Assembly (NCBI GenBank): GCA_003576685.1
Contig: QOZR01000008.1
Coordinates: forward strand, 62,001-126,000
Source of the DNA: Virgifigura deserti
Lineage (GTDB): Bacteria > Pseudomonadota > Alphaproteobacteria > Dongiales > Dongiaceae
Direction: 5' to 3'
Length of the DNA stretch: 64,000 nt
Shown here piece by piece: positions 1-8,461 of this stretch (within the stretch, counting starts at the first letter, position 1; the number at the start of each line of letters is the position of its first letter). The notes under the pieces were generated by a model. The model made no database searches. It saw only the letters and a list, made by a program, of their open reading frames with translations, and had not been told where the DNA came from. Position numbers and translations under genes: made by a program.

Positions 1-628
1 GCAGGCGGTGCGCCCCGAGCACCCAAAGATCACCGGGGCGGCTGACCGGCGGCGCCTGCGGATCGGTCGCCGGCAGCGCATCGGCCGCGGGATCCTCGGG
101 CTGCGCTGCCCCGCCGATTAGGACATCGATCTCGGCGGTCTCGAACCCGGTGACGGTCAGATCGAAGTCGAGGTCGAGCTCGGCCAGCGCGCCGAGTTCC
201 AGGGCGAGCAGGTCCCTGTCCCAGCCGGCCGTCTCGGCCAGGCGATTATCGGCGATGACGTAGGCCTGCTTCTGGGCCGTGGTCATCGCCTCGAGGCGGA
301 TCGTCGGCACCTCGGTCATGCCCAGGAGCTTCGCCGCTTCGACCCGGCCATGGCCGGCCACCACGCCGCCGGCGCGGTCGATCAGGACGGGGTTGGTGAA
401 GCCGAAGGTGCGGATGCTCTCGGCGATCTGCTTGATCTGCGTCGGGCTGTGGGTGCGCGGGTTGCGCGCATAGGGCGCGAGCGAGTCGACTGCGCGATAC
501 GCGATCCGGAGATCCTGGCGCGGATCGATATGCTCTGCGGGCCGGAGCTGCGGCGTTGCGGTGCGCGGCCGGCGGGAGCGCCGGCGTGCGCCCGTGTCGT
601 GGCATTGCGGTGTCTTGGTGGGGTTCAT
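1..628 (-). CDS. ParB-like nuclease-domain protein, probably fused to a DNA methylase (C-terminus off window)
   Basis: About 209 codons are visible and the frame runs off the left edge. After a basic, probably disordered tail (about residues 1-40), residues 41-150 match a ParB-type N-terminal domain, with ARNPRTHS and the AGHGR box within VVAGHGRVEAAKLLG. The visible end, PGDLWVLGAHRL, is the usual junction to an adenine/cytosine methylase domain in phage- and island-type 'ParB plus DNA modification methylase' proteins; that part is inferred. The ATG at 626-628 is chosen because AGAAGGA lies about 10 bases upstream and the ParB fold follows in frame. There is no parA partner or parS-like site nearby, so chromosome partitioning is unlikely. 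A prophage or island gene is the best guess. Confidence 0.75.
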   Translation of the reverse strand, partial: MNPTKTPQCHDTGARRRSRRPRTATPQLRPAEHIDPRQDLRIAYRAVDSLAPYARNPRTHSPTQIKQIAESIRTFGFTNPVLIDRAGGVVAGHGRVEAAKLLGMTEVPTIRLEAMTTAQKQAYVIADNRLAETAGWDRDLLALELGALAELDLDFDLTVTGFETAEIDVLIGGAAQPEDPAADALPATDPQAPPVSRPGDLWVLGAHRL

Positions 629-1199
629 CGGTCGACATCCTTCTGCTCGAGCACAGTCGGATGTCGACGGACGCACAGATGGCGTCTGAAGACGGCCGAC
701 CTGTGCTTCCGGTGTTGGGGTGGAGTCCGTCGCCGGGTGTCCATCGCATCCGCGCCGCTGCCCAGCAGTCAGAGGGCGGCGGAATGCGAGGGCTGGTCCG
801 ACGACCGGACCGTTCGTCCCCGGCTGCCAACCTTCGGTCGAGCATCCAGGGACAATGAAATAAATGACAAATTCACCTGCAGTAGCAAGTGAAAAATGGA
901 GAGAGCGTTTAAACGTTTTCAAGCATAGAGAAAGGTAAGCTGGATCAGATGCTTGAAAACATCCAAACTTGTACTTTCATCCGACGGACCTGATGACCCC
1001 CGCTGCGGGTGCGCCGTTGCGGTGTGCCACTGCGCGTCGCGGCTGTCGAGTCGCGCCGCGTCGGTCGAGGCAGCTGCAGACCGGCCGCGGCGATCGGTCC
1101 TATGGCTCTCCGCCTGATAGGCGCCACGAGTCGCGCCTGAACGCTCCAGCCGAGTGGGTTTTCCATAACGGCCCACACACGCGGCGCTGACGAGGATCG
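629..1199. other. Gene-free stretch with AT-rich patch and inverted repeat
   Basis: No convincing gene is seen. Positions 855-970 are clearly AT-richer than the surroundings and include a 12-bp perfect inverted repeat (915-926 and 949-960, listed separately). The rest is GC-rich and carries only ORFs with unrecognisable translations. It separates the ParB-like gene from the SDR gene; both are on the minus strand, so promoters for the ParB-like gene probably lie in the AT-rich patch. Confidence 0.5.
915..960. repeat. 12-bp perfect inverted repeat with 22-bp spacer
   Basis: The arms GTTTTCAAGCAT (915-926) and ATGCTTGAAAAC (949-960) are exact reverse complements in an AT-rich patch. No T-run follows on either side that would make a clear intrinsic terminator. 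An operator or the end of a mobile element are both possible. Confidence 0.6.
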
Positions 1200-1964
1200 C
1201 TAGACCATGACCTCGCCGCCGTTCACGTGGAGCATCTGCCCGGTGACGAAACTGCCCAGATCGGAGGCGAGGTAAAGGCAGGCGTTCGCCACCTCCTCGA
1301 CCCGGCCAAGCCGCCGCAGAGGAATTGTCTCCCGGAGCTGTCGAACGGTCGCCTCATAATCGGGATAGTTCTTCATGTCCCGCGCGGTCTCGATCCAGCC
1401 CGGCGCCACCGTGTTGGCCGTGATGCCGTACGGGCCGAATTCGAGGGCGATCGCCTTCGCCAGGGCATGCACGGCCGCCTTGCTGGCGAGCACATGCGCC
1501 CGGTTCGGGATGGCGAACACCGCGTCGGAGCCGGCGATATGAAGGATCCGGCCCCACCGTCGTTCTTGCATCTGCGGCAGAACCGCCCGGGCCAGGTAGA
1601 AGGCCGCATTGAGATTGATGTTCAGAATGCGGTTCCAATCGGCGACGGAGATCTCGAGAAAGGGCTGGAACGGCCGCAGCGCGACGTTCGAGACGGCGAT
1701 GTCGACCGCCCCGAATCGGGCCACCGCATCGCACACCAGACGAGACACCGCCTCCGGATCGCCGACATCGGCCAGTCGGGCGAGCGCCTCGACCCCCAGG
1801 CCGCGCGCCTCGTCCGCGACCGCCTCGATCTTCGCCTGGTCGCGGTGCCCGTTGATCACGACGTTCGCGCCGGCCGCGGCGAAGCGCAAGGCGATCGCCT
1901 TGCCGATGTTCTGGCCGGACCCGGTCACGATGGCCGTGCGGCCCTGCAGTGGCTTCTCGTCCAT
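1200..1964 (-). CDS. SDR-family protein with non-canonical active site
   Basis: 254 residues, the normal length of a classical short-chain dehydrogenase/reductase. The Rossmann motif TGSGQNIG is near residue 13, and the C-terminal VTGQMLHVNGG signature is intact. The catalytic YxxxK is altered: the segment reads AHVLASKAAVH, so the lysine is kept but the tyrosine position holds valine. The usual serine region reads HIAGSDAV. GAGGAG lies just upstream of the chosen ATG at 1962-1964; a longer N-terminal extension has no such site. Binding of NAD(P) is likely, while normal alcohol oxidation is doubtful without the tyrosine. Substrate unknown. Confidence 0.85.
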   Translation of the reverse strand: MDEKPLQGRTAIVTGSGQNIGKAIALRFAAAGANVVINGHRDQAKIEAVADEARGLGVEALARLADVGDPEAVSRLVCDAVARFGAVDIAVSNVALRPFQPFLEISVADWNRILNINLNAAFYLARAVLPQMQERRWGRILHIAGSDAVFAIPNRAHVLASKAAVHALAKAIALEFGPYGITANTVAPGWIETARDMKNYPDYEATVRQLRETIPLRRLGRVEEVANACLYLASDLGSFVTGQMLHVNGGEVMV

Positions 1965-2147
1965 CAATCTCGGGCTCCTCGTCATGGGTGGCAGAGTTAC
2001 CGGGACGCTCTCACCAACGGTTCCCGATCGAAGGAGACTGCCCTGCTTCCAGCCGCGCATCGAGTCACCCGCTGCGGATGCGCCTGACGCCCGACCAAAG
2101 GAGAACATCTCGACGGCTTCTAAACCATGATCTGAGCCTGACAGGCT

Positions 2148-2357
2148 TTACGCACGCGGGCACGCTGGGATCAGCGCCGCCTCAAGGTTGGGGCATCGAT
2201 CCATCGCGTTCGACCAGTGGCCATTGCGGCGCAGGTGCTCCTGCACTTCAAAGCAGGTCCGACGGAAACTGTTGCCATAGTGCACGTGGATAACATGAGT
2301 TACGGTCCGCACGCACTGGATCGAGGCGCCGCATGCCGCACACCGGATGGTCGCCAT
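2148..2357 (-). CDS. Small cysteine-rich protein, possible zinc ribbon
   Basis: 69 residues starting MATIRCAACGAS, with a CxxC pair at residues 6-9 and further cysteines at 15, 35, 55 and 66 plus several histidines. This suggests a small metal-binding domain. AGGGAG lies about 6 bases before the ATG at 2355-2357. I do not recognise a named family. The longer frame upstream has no good start and looks non-coding. It could act as a small regulator or be a remnant; no neighbour suggests a role. Confidence 0.5.
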   Translation of the reverse strand: MATIRCAACGASIQCVRTVTHVIHVHYGNSFRRTCFEVQEHLRRNGHWSNAMDRCPNLEAALIPACPRA

Positions 2358-2506
2358 ACCTGGCTCCCTAGTCGGGGGCGCCTCGTCCTCAGCTTGTGAA
2401 CAGGCCCGTTCAACGGTGCCGATCCACACCAGCGGTATGAGCTGCGACCTATAAGGTTCGCGGGCATTCTTTACGCGAATGCGGCGCTGCAATCCGCCTA
2501 GTCGCG

Positions 2507-2647
2507 ATGAGGCGGGTTCTGGCGCACTTGAACACCCACGGCTCTCTGTCGGGAGCCGAGGCGGAGATCCTGTCGTTTGACGAACGGCAGATCTTTGTCG
2601 ACTACGCGCGAAGGATCTGGAGAAGCGATATATTGGAGCCCAGGTAG
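2507..2647 (+). CDS. Possible 46-residue small protein
   Basis: The frame starts MRRVLAHLNTHG and ends SDILEPR, with a mixed, protein-like composition (acidic and aromatic residues, not the arginine/proline-rich pattern of spurious frames here). There is no strong ribosome-binding site and I recognise no family. It lies head-on against the IclR gene. It may equally be chance or the tail of a decayed gene. Confidence 0.2.
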   Translation: MRRVLAHLNTHGSLSGAEAEILSFDERQIFVDYARRIWRSDILEPR

Positions 2648-2668
2648 TGCTGCGACCACTGAAGGGTG

Positions 2669-3481
2669 TCACTGGGCTGCGCCGAGCCGAGCAGAAAGGC
2701 GTCGCGCGGCTCGACAGACGGATTCCACAAGCCCCTTAAGCTCCGAGGACTGGAGGCGGTGCTCCGGTGCGACGATGCTGAGTGTGGCTATGCAATGCCC
2801 CTCTGCATCCTCTACTGGCGCCGCTACGCAGCCAGCGTGTGCGTTCGTCTCATTGATTTCGAGAGACCAGCCGCGCTTCCGGAAGACTCGGATCTGTCGC
2901 ATCAGCTGTGGGATATCGACGGTGACGCTGGTCTTTGGGGATGGGCGCGCCGTCTGCTCAAGGAACATCCGTAGAGCTTCATCGTCCAGATCCGACACGA
3001 GCAACCTGCCGGAGGCAGCCCAGTTCACAGGCACACGTGTCCCGACGTGAGACATGATCCGAATCGGTCTGCGACCGTCGGCCTTCTGCAGGACCAGGAG
3101 TTGCTCGCCGTCCAGGATGCAGAGCTGGACCGTTTCTCCTGTTTCATCCCTGAGAGTTTCAACGGCAGCGCTCCCGATCTTCGCCAGATCGATGCTGTCA
3201 CGGTAGCTCATGCCAAGAAGATGAAGCGCCACGCCGAGCGTGTAGCGCTGTCCGTCCAGCGTGCGATCTACGTACCGCTTGTCCTGCAGGAGACGCGCGA
3301 TCTCATAAATCGAAGAGCGCGGAATGCGGAGGCTCCGGGAGATCTCGGTAATTCGCAACGGGCCCTGCGTTCTCAGGAGCTCCAGAACCGCGAGGCCGCG
3401 CTCCAAGCTCCGTGCTGATGAGGGGGTGCCCGGAGGCCTTCCGGGTCGTGCATTCGCTGCTGCGCTTTTTGGGCGGGCCAT
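2669..3481 (-). CDS. IclR-family transcriptional regulator
   Basis: 270 residues. The winged helix is at about 25-85 (RSLERGLAVLELL, then the recognition part IPRSSIYEIARLL), and the IclR effector domain is at about 100-265, containing GRLLVSDL and HAGCVAAPV. It is a close paralogue of the regulator at 14209-15015: both share LRDETGETVQL, SHVGTRVPVNWAA/SRVGSRVPVNWAA and SIVAPE. It is divergent from the glycosyl hydrolase/enolase operon, and a 16-bp palindrome lies in the shared promoter (3518-3533), so it probably controls that operon in response to a sugar-acid effector. Effector unknown. Confidence 0.93.
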   Translation of the reverse strand: MARPKSAAANARPGRPPGTPSSARSLERGLAVLELLRTQGPLRITEISRSLRIPRSSIYEIARLLQDKRYVDRTLDGQRYTLGVALHLLGMSYRDSIDLAKIGSAAVETLRDETGETVQLCILDGEQLLVLQKADGRRPIRIMSHVGTRVPVNWAASGRLLVSDLDDEALRMFLEQTARPSPKTSVTVDIPQLMRQIRVFRKRGWSLEINETNAHAGCVAAPVEDAEGHCIATLSIVAPEHRLQSSELKGLVESVCRAARRLSARLGAAQ

Positions 3482-3513
3482 GATCAGGAGTCCTCCGGAT
3501 GTCGCGTGTCCAG

Positions 3514-3533
3514 TATATCGGATTGGTATCCGA
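3514..3533. promoter_or_regulatory. Candidate IclR operator, hydrolase/enolase promoter
   Basis: The perfect inverted repeat TCGGAT-TGGT-ATCCGA (3518-3533) overlaps the half-site TATATCGGATT (3514-3524). It sits between the divergent IclR gene (start 3481) and the operon starting at 3600. The same half-site pattern recurs at 10691, 14151, 16285 and 20988. Confidence 0.6.
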
Positions 3534-3599
3534 GCACCTGTACATTAATTTTTGCCGCTGATAGGCTGTGAAAGTTGGTTGCGGCCCAGGAATGGTGGA

Positions 3600-4622
3600 A
3601 TGGCAGTGGACGCAGCGGCAGTACTCAAGCAGGCGGCGCAGCGTACGCTCCGTTACGACTTTACCGTCTGGTTCTGGGGCGACGCGATTGCGCTCGATGG
3701 TCTCCTCGAAGCCGATGAGCTCCTCGGAGACAAGAAATTCGCCGAGTTCTGCGGCCGCTACTTGGAACGCTGGGCAAAGGCAGTGCCTAGCTGGACAGAC
3801 TATCTGACGCCTGGAAAGGCGCTGATCCGGCTGAACGAGCGTGTCCCACAGCTTCAGCTCGGATCGGCCGCAGAGAGGCTGATGCGCTGGTACACCGAAG
3901 AGACGCCGAGAGGACCGGATGGGGTTCATTATTTTCGGCCGGACCTGCCGCAGTTTCGGACGACCGTTTTGGTCGATTCGATGTATCATGTGCCGAGCTT
4001 CTTTGCCCAACTCGGCGCCTCCACCGGAGACGAGGCTCATTTCCGATCGGCGATCGAAACCTGGGTAAGCCACGCGGCGGCGCTGACAGGGCCGCGTGGA
4101 CCATTACTGTTTCACAATTATGACGTCGGCTCGGGACGCTATCGCGGCTATGGCTGGGGCCGCGGGAATGGATGGGCACTCCTCGGGCTTGCGGATGTTC
4201 TCGAACTTCTGCCGGAAAGCCATCCGCAGCGCACAGACCTCGTGAAGCGGTTCGAGACACTCTCCCGGTTGGTCTTCGACTTGCAGGATCGCTCGGGATT
4301 CTGGCGAACCCTGCTGGACGAGAAAGAAGCCTATCTTGAGTCGTCGACGGCGGCCTTCTATGGCGCCGCCTTCATGAAAGGCGTGCGGCTCGGTTTCCTG
4401 GACGAACGGTATGCTGGATCATACGAGAGGGCATGGACCGCCATGCTCAGCCGGATCGATGCGGACGGCGGCTTCTTTGGGGTGTCAGGCGTCACCTGGG
4501 CGTCAACGGCGGCCAGCGAAGATCTCACTCTCTACCAGGCCATGCCGACAGAGGTGAACGTCTGGGGCCAGGGAGCCGCTATGCGCTTTGCGGCTGAGCG
4601 CATTCGGGCTGGACTGAACTGA
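3600..4622 (+). CDS. GH88/GH105-like unsaturated glycuronyl hydrolase
   Basis: 340 residues with the (alpha/alpha)6-barrel pattern of family 88/105 hydrolases, which remove 4,5-unsaturated uronic acids from pectin or other polysaccharide lyase products. Supporting motifs are LVDSMYHVPSFFAQLG, whose Asp126 is the likely catalytic acid, and WGRGNGWALLGL near residues 186-197. No signal peptide is seen, so it acts in the cytoplasm on imported oligosaccharides. The ATG at 3600 is preferred, with AGGAATGGTGG just before it; an upstream TTG at 3552 would add 16 residues. It is the first gene of an operon with an enolase-type dehydratase and a solute-binding protein. Exact substrate (rhamnogalacturonan, ulvan, glycosaminoglycan fragment) is undetermined. 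Confidence 0.82.
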   Translation: MAVDAAAVLKQAAQRTLRYDFTVWFWGDAIALDGLLEADELLGDKKFAEFCGRYLERWAKAVPSWTDYLTPGKALIRLNERVPQLQLGSAAERLMRWYTEETPRGPDGVHYFRPDLPQFRTTVLVDSMYHVPSFFAQLGASTGDEAHFRSAIETWVSHAAALTGPRGPLLFHNYDVGSGRYRGYGWGRGNGWALLGLADVLELLPESHPQRTDLVKRFETLSRLVFDLQDRSGFWRTLLDEKEAYLESSTAAFYGAAFMKGVRLGFLDERYAGSYERAWTAMLSRIDADGGFFGVSGVTWASTAASEDLTLYQAMPTEVNVWGQGAAMRFAAERIRAGLN

Positions 4623-4641
4623 TTCCTGTTTGAGAGGTGTC

Positions 4642-5844
4642 ATGTCTTCCATTGCGAAGATCGAAGTCATCCCACTCAGAATCCCGGCAGACAAGGCGGC
4701 AGATTGCGACGGGTCGGTCGACACGGTCGTGGTGCGGCTCTCGGACAACGAGGGCCGGACGGGCATCGGCGAGGCGGACGCTCCACCCGAAGTGGTGAAG
4801 GCCTTCCTGGAGATGCCCACGGCGCATATCTGGAGCACCCATGCCGCCGAAATACTGATCGGAGCCGACCCTTTGGAGATCACGGCGCTCTGGGAGATGC
4901 TCTATGAGCGCACGATCTATCCAGGCCGCCGAGGCCTCGGCATCCATGCCCTGTCCGCTATCGATATTGCTTTGCATGATCTCGCCGGGAAGCAGGTCGG
5001 TGTACCCGCCTACAAGCTGATGGGGGGCGCGCGCCGGCAGCGGCTCCGGCCCTATTGCACGATCTTTCCCGGCTTGGCCGGAGAGCGCAGCTTGCGAGAG
5101 GTTCTGGATGAAACGTTTCAGCACTTCGACCGTGCCCTGCGGCTGGGATTTCGCGCCGTGAAGATGGAGGTCCTATACTACGAACTCGCGACGGACGCCG
5201 AGCTCGTGGATGCGATCAAGGAAGGGCGGAGCTATTTAGGGCCAGATATCACCATGGCCGTGGATTTTGGCTATCGGTGGAAGCATTGGGCGGATGCCAA
5301 ATGGGTGCTCGATCGGGTTGAGGACTGCGACATCTTCTTCGCGGAAGCCGTTCTGCAGCACGACGATTTGGCTGGTCATGCGCAGCTTGCACAGCGCAGC
5401 AACATTCGAATCTGCGGCGCGGAGTTTGCGTCAACGCGCTTCGAAGTCCGGGAGTGGATCGAGGTCGGCAAGGTGCACGTCGTGCAACCTGATATCTCCC
5501 GATGCGGTGGCCTGACCGAGATCCGCCGGATCTCGGAGATGGCCTCGCTCTACGGCGTCGATGTGATACCGCACGCCTGGAAGACAGGTATCCTTGCGGC
5601 CTGTGGGCGCCACTTCCAGGCGTCCTGTCCGGCGTCTCCTTTGTTCGAGTTCATGTCGCCGGACGTTTACGATTCTCCCCTCCGTCGCGACCTTGTCGCA
5701 CCGGAACCGACGATCCACGACGGATACATGGATCTTCCGCGAGGGCCCGGCCTCGGTATCGAACTGAACGAAAGCACGGTCGAGCAGTACCGGATCGATT
5801 TGGCTGTACCCGATAAGACGGAGCATGCGCAAAGAACGGCATGA
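4642..5844 (+). CDS. Enolase-superfamily sugar-acid dehydratase (mandelate racemase group)
   Basis: 400 residues with an N-terminal capping domain and a (beta/alpha)7 barrel. Visible catalytic set: Lys174 (AVKMEV), metal ligands Asp208 (VDFGY), Glu235 (FFAEA) and Glu261 (ICGAE), then the Asp284 (QPDIS) and His311 (IPHAWKTG) dyad of the mandelate racemase subgroup. Family members dehydrate aldonic or aldaric acids to 2-keto-3-deoxy acids. GAGAGGTG precedes the ATG at 4642. It is highly similar to the gene at 10885-12051 (shared YPGRRGLGIHALSAIDI and QPDISRCGGLTEIRRI), an old duplication within the cluster. Its substrate is probably the acid formed from the hydrolase product; this is not proven. 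Confidence 0.93.
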   Translation: MSSIAKIEVIPLRIPADKAADCDGSVDTVVVRLSDNEGRTGIGEADAPPEVVKAFLEMPTAHIWSTHAAEILIGADPLEITALWEMLYERTIYPGRRGLGIHALSAIDIALHDLAGKQVGVPAYKLMGGARRQRLRPYCTIFPGLAGERSLREVLDETFQHFDRALRLGFRAVKMEVLYYELATDAELVDAIKEGRSYLGPDITMAVDFGYRWKHWADAKWVLDRVEDCDIFFAEAVLQHDDLAGHAQLAQRSNIRICGAEFASTRFEVREWIEVGKVHVVQPDISRCGGLTEIRRISEMASLYGVDVIPHAWKTGILAACGRHFQASCPASPLFEFMSPDVYDSPLRRDLVAPEPTIHDGYMDLPRGPGLGIELNESTVEQYRIDLAVPDKTEHAQRTA

Positions 5845-5879
5845 ACTCCGAATAGCATCAAGAGGCTTGGGAGGAGGCG

Positions 5880-7400
5880 ATGAGATCAGTCAGAGCAGTC
5901 GCAACCATGTTGGGTATGGCGGCAATGTGTGCGCTGTCACTTCAGGAGGCTGGTGCTCAGGAGAAATGCCCCGAGGTGGTAGCGAGCGAGTGGGCGACGG
6001 AATCGCAGTCCGTCGATCCGATCATCAACACGTCGGTTGACGATCCGGTGCGGATCAATGCGCTGTACGAAAAGCTGACGGATGTCGACAATTCATATCA
6101 GGTCGTCCCGGTGCTCGCGGAACGCTGGGAACCGAATGAAGAGGGTACCGTCTGGACCTTTCACCTGCGCGAGGGCGTGAAGTTTCACGACGGCAGCGAT
6201 TTCGATGCGAGCGATGTCGTCTACTCTTTCCGTCGTGCATTGGATCCCAACACAGGCTCCGGAGCCGTCTCCGTTCTTAACTTCATGACACCCGAGCAGA
6301 TCGAGGCGGTCGATTCCGATACGGTCAGGTTCAGTCTTGACGAGCCCGTGGTCGAGCTGCCGCTGCTCATCAGCACGAAGTTTGCTGCCATCGTGCCGGA
6401 TGGCGCCACCCACGATGAACTGCAGAAGAACCCCGTCGGGACCGGTCCCTTCATGATCGAGTCGTTCTCTCCGGGCCAGCCGTCGGTGACGGTGAAGGCC
6501 TTTCCGGACTACTGGCAAGAAGGGAAGCCGAAGTCGCCATGCCTGCGTTTCTCGGGGATCAGCGAGCCGATTTCGCGGGCTGCGGCGCTGCTGTCCGGGC
6601 AGGCGGACCTCGCAGTGGCAATTGACCCGGTTGCGATCAAGATGCTCGAGGACGACCCGAACATCACGCTCGTTCAGTCGCCGAGCGGCACCGTCATGAC
6701 TCTCTCGATGTGGGTCGACACCCCACCGTTCGACGATATTCGCGTGCGTCGGGCGCTCAAGCTGGTCGTTGACCGGCAGCAGATGCTGGACACTGCCCTG
6801 ATTGGCTATGGCGAGACTGGCAGTGACAATCCGATCCCCCCGTCGTCGGCCGAGGCCTATCGGACGGAGCCGATCCAGCGCGATGTGGAGAAAGCGAAGG
6901 AGCTGCTGAAGGAGGCAGGTTACCCCGACGGCCTCGAGATCGATCTCTATACGTCGGACGCCTATCCGAGCATGCTCGACATTGCGCAGGTCTACAAGGA
7001 AATGGCAGTCGACGCCGGAATCAAGGTGAACCTGATCACGACTCCTGCGGAGAGCTACTGGGAAGAGATTTGGCTCAAGAAGCCGTTCGTCAGCTCATCC
7101 TGGGGCGGCCGGGCGGCTGCCGAGGCTCTTTCAATCGCTTACCGTTGCGACACTGCCTATCCCGAGACGCACTGGTGTCGCGAAGATTTCGAGGCCCTGC
7201 TCGACGAGGCCTCCCGGACGATCGATCCGGAAAAAAGACGGGAGATCTATAAAGAGGCACAGCGGGTTCTGGCCGAGGAAGGTGGCGTGATCGTGCCGGT
7301 CTTCCTGCCCATCGTTTCGGCGTATCGTAGCAACTGCACCGGGTACGTGCCGAACAACAATATCAACAACATGGATTTTCGGCAGTTCTACTGCGAGTAG
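5880..7400 (+). CDS. ABC importer solute-binding protein, family 5 (Dpp/Opp type)
   Basis: 506 residues with a Sec signal peptide (about 1-26, cleavage near AGA-Q) and the family 5 signature VWTFHLREGVKFHDG. It binds its ligand in the periplasm and delivers it to a Dpp/Opp-type permease. GGAGGAGG lies right before the ATG. No permease follows; the only matching translocator in the window is at 22766-26717, next to the paralogous binding protein at 21126 (shared LSMWVDTPPFDD). In this context the ligand is probably an oligosaccharide or sugar acid rather than a peptide. Confidence 0.92.
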   Translation: MRSVRAVATMLGMAAMCALSLQEAGAQEKCPEVVASEWATESQSVDPIINTSVDDPVRINALYEKLTDVDNSYQVVPVLAERWEPNEEGTVWTFHLREGVKFHDGSDFDASDVVYSFRRALDPNTGSGAVSVLNFMTPEQIEAVDSDTVRFSLDEPVVELPLLISTKFAAIVPDGATHDELQKNPVGTGPFMIESFSPGQPSVTVKAFPDYWQEGKPKSPCLRFSGISEPISRAAALLSGQADLAVAIDPVAIKMLEDDPNITLVQSPSGTVMTLSMWVDTPPFDDIRVRRALKLVVDRQQMLDTALIGYGETGSDNPIPPSSAEAYRTEPIQRDVEKAKELLKEAGYPDGLEIDLYTSDAYPSMLDIAQVYKEMAVDAGIKVNLITTPAESYWEEIWLKKPFVSSSWGGRAAAEALSIAYRCDTAYPETHWCREDFEALLDEASRTIDPEKRREIYKEAQRVLAEEGGVIVPVFLPIVSAYRSNCTGYVPNNNINNMDFRQFYCE

Positions 7401-7451
7401 AAGCAGCGAACGATGTTGTCTGCACCCTTCTGAGGCTGTTGGGAATGTAGG

Positions 7452-8228
7452 ATGGCTGAAGCACGGTTGGGTCGGCTGGCGGGGCTGACCGCACTCATCT
7501 ATGGTGGAGGCTCCGGACTTGGCTTGGCCTCCGCCCAGGCGATGCTCGACGAGGGGGCACAGATCGTCCTGAGTGGACGATCCGCGGACCGGCTTCGCCA
7601 AGCCACCGACCGTCTCCAGCCGCGGCAGCGAGTAGTGGCAATTGCCGGCGATGCCACGAAGGAAGAGGAGGCGGATTGGATCACCCGGAAGAGCATTGAG
7701 GCCTTCGGTCACCTTGATGCTCTGTTGGTTAGTTCGGGGCGAACGGCCACTGGATCCGTGTTCGATGCGACGCTCGAGGAGTTCCTCGATGTTATTCACG
7801 TCAATCTGCTCTGCCTCTTCCTGGCTGCGAAGCACGCCGCCCCCTATCTAAAGCGCTCGGACAATGGCTCGATCACCGCTATCGCCTCCATAAGCGGTAC
7901 CGTCGGGATTCCTGGTCGGGCGGCATACTCTGCCGCGAAGGCGGGGCAGATCGGAATGGTTCGGTCGTTGGCGATGGATTTCGCGCCGTACAACGTGCGG
8001 GTCAACGCCATCAGCCCCAGCTTGGTACTGACCGACTATGCAAAGTCGGTGATTGCCAAGGAGGTGGATTCGGACGCGGTTCTGCAACGCCGCACTGCGG
8101 CTCACCCGCTCGGCCGATTGGGCCAGCCGGAGGAAATTGGGGCCGCGGCAGTCTATCTGGCTTCACGCGATGCCGCGTGGATCACAGGCCAAAACTTGGT
8201 CATTGACGGCGGTCTGACGACTCCCTGA
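7452..8228 (+). CDS. SDR-family oxidoreductase
   Basis: 258 residues, a classical SDR. The cofactor motif reads YGGGSGLG (T of TGxxxGxG replaced by Y), the usual NNAG segment reads VSSG, and the catalytic residues are present: SIS near 143 and YSAAK (tyrosine and lysine intact). C-terminal SPSLVLTDY and ITGQNLVIDGG are standard. It follows the binding protein by about 50 bases and is likely the last or next-to-last gene of the hydrolase operon. Probably it oxidises or reduces a keto-deoxy sugar acid or the free sugar. Confidence 0.88.
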   Translation: MAEARLGRLAGLTALIYGGGSGLGLASAQAMLDEGAQIVLSGRSADRLRQATDRLQPRQRVVAIAGDATKEEEADWITRKSIEAFGHLDALLVSSGRTATGSVFDATLEEFLDVIHVNLLCLFLAAKHAAPYLKRSDNGSITAIASISGTVGIPGRAAYSAAKAGQIGMVRSLAMDFAPYNVRVNAISPSLVLTDYAKSVIAKEVDSDAVLQRRTAAHPLGRLGQPEEIGAAAVYLASRDAAWITGQNLVIDGGLTTP

Positions 8229-8461
8229 AGCGCCACGTGCTGACCTGGATCGGGGCATCGGAGGGTTCGTCACCGCGGATCGAGGATTCAGTCCCATGCC
8301 TACGGGCTTTGCGCGGACGATGGAGGCGGCCGAGCTGCAGCGATTGCAGCATGGCGGCGGCGACCGGGAGGTCGTGTCGCCGGTTTGACTGCAGCTGGGT
8401 GGCTCGACCTGCGTTTGCATTTGCCGGTGCGGCAACAGGGGAATAGCGGGAGCGCGATGCA

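Noticed and set aside
46..628. Chromosome-partition parB
   Set aside because: The ParB-type domain is followed by a methylase-junction motif and there is no parA or parS site; an island/phage-type protein is more likely.
8229..8461. Small plus-strand frame starting at about 8297 (MPTGFARTMEAAEL)
   Set aside because: Only 30 codons, no good ribosome site and no family; treated as leader of the aldolase gene.
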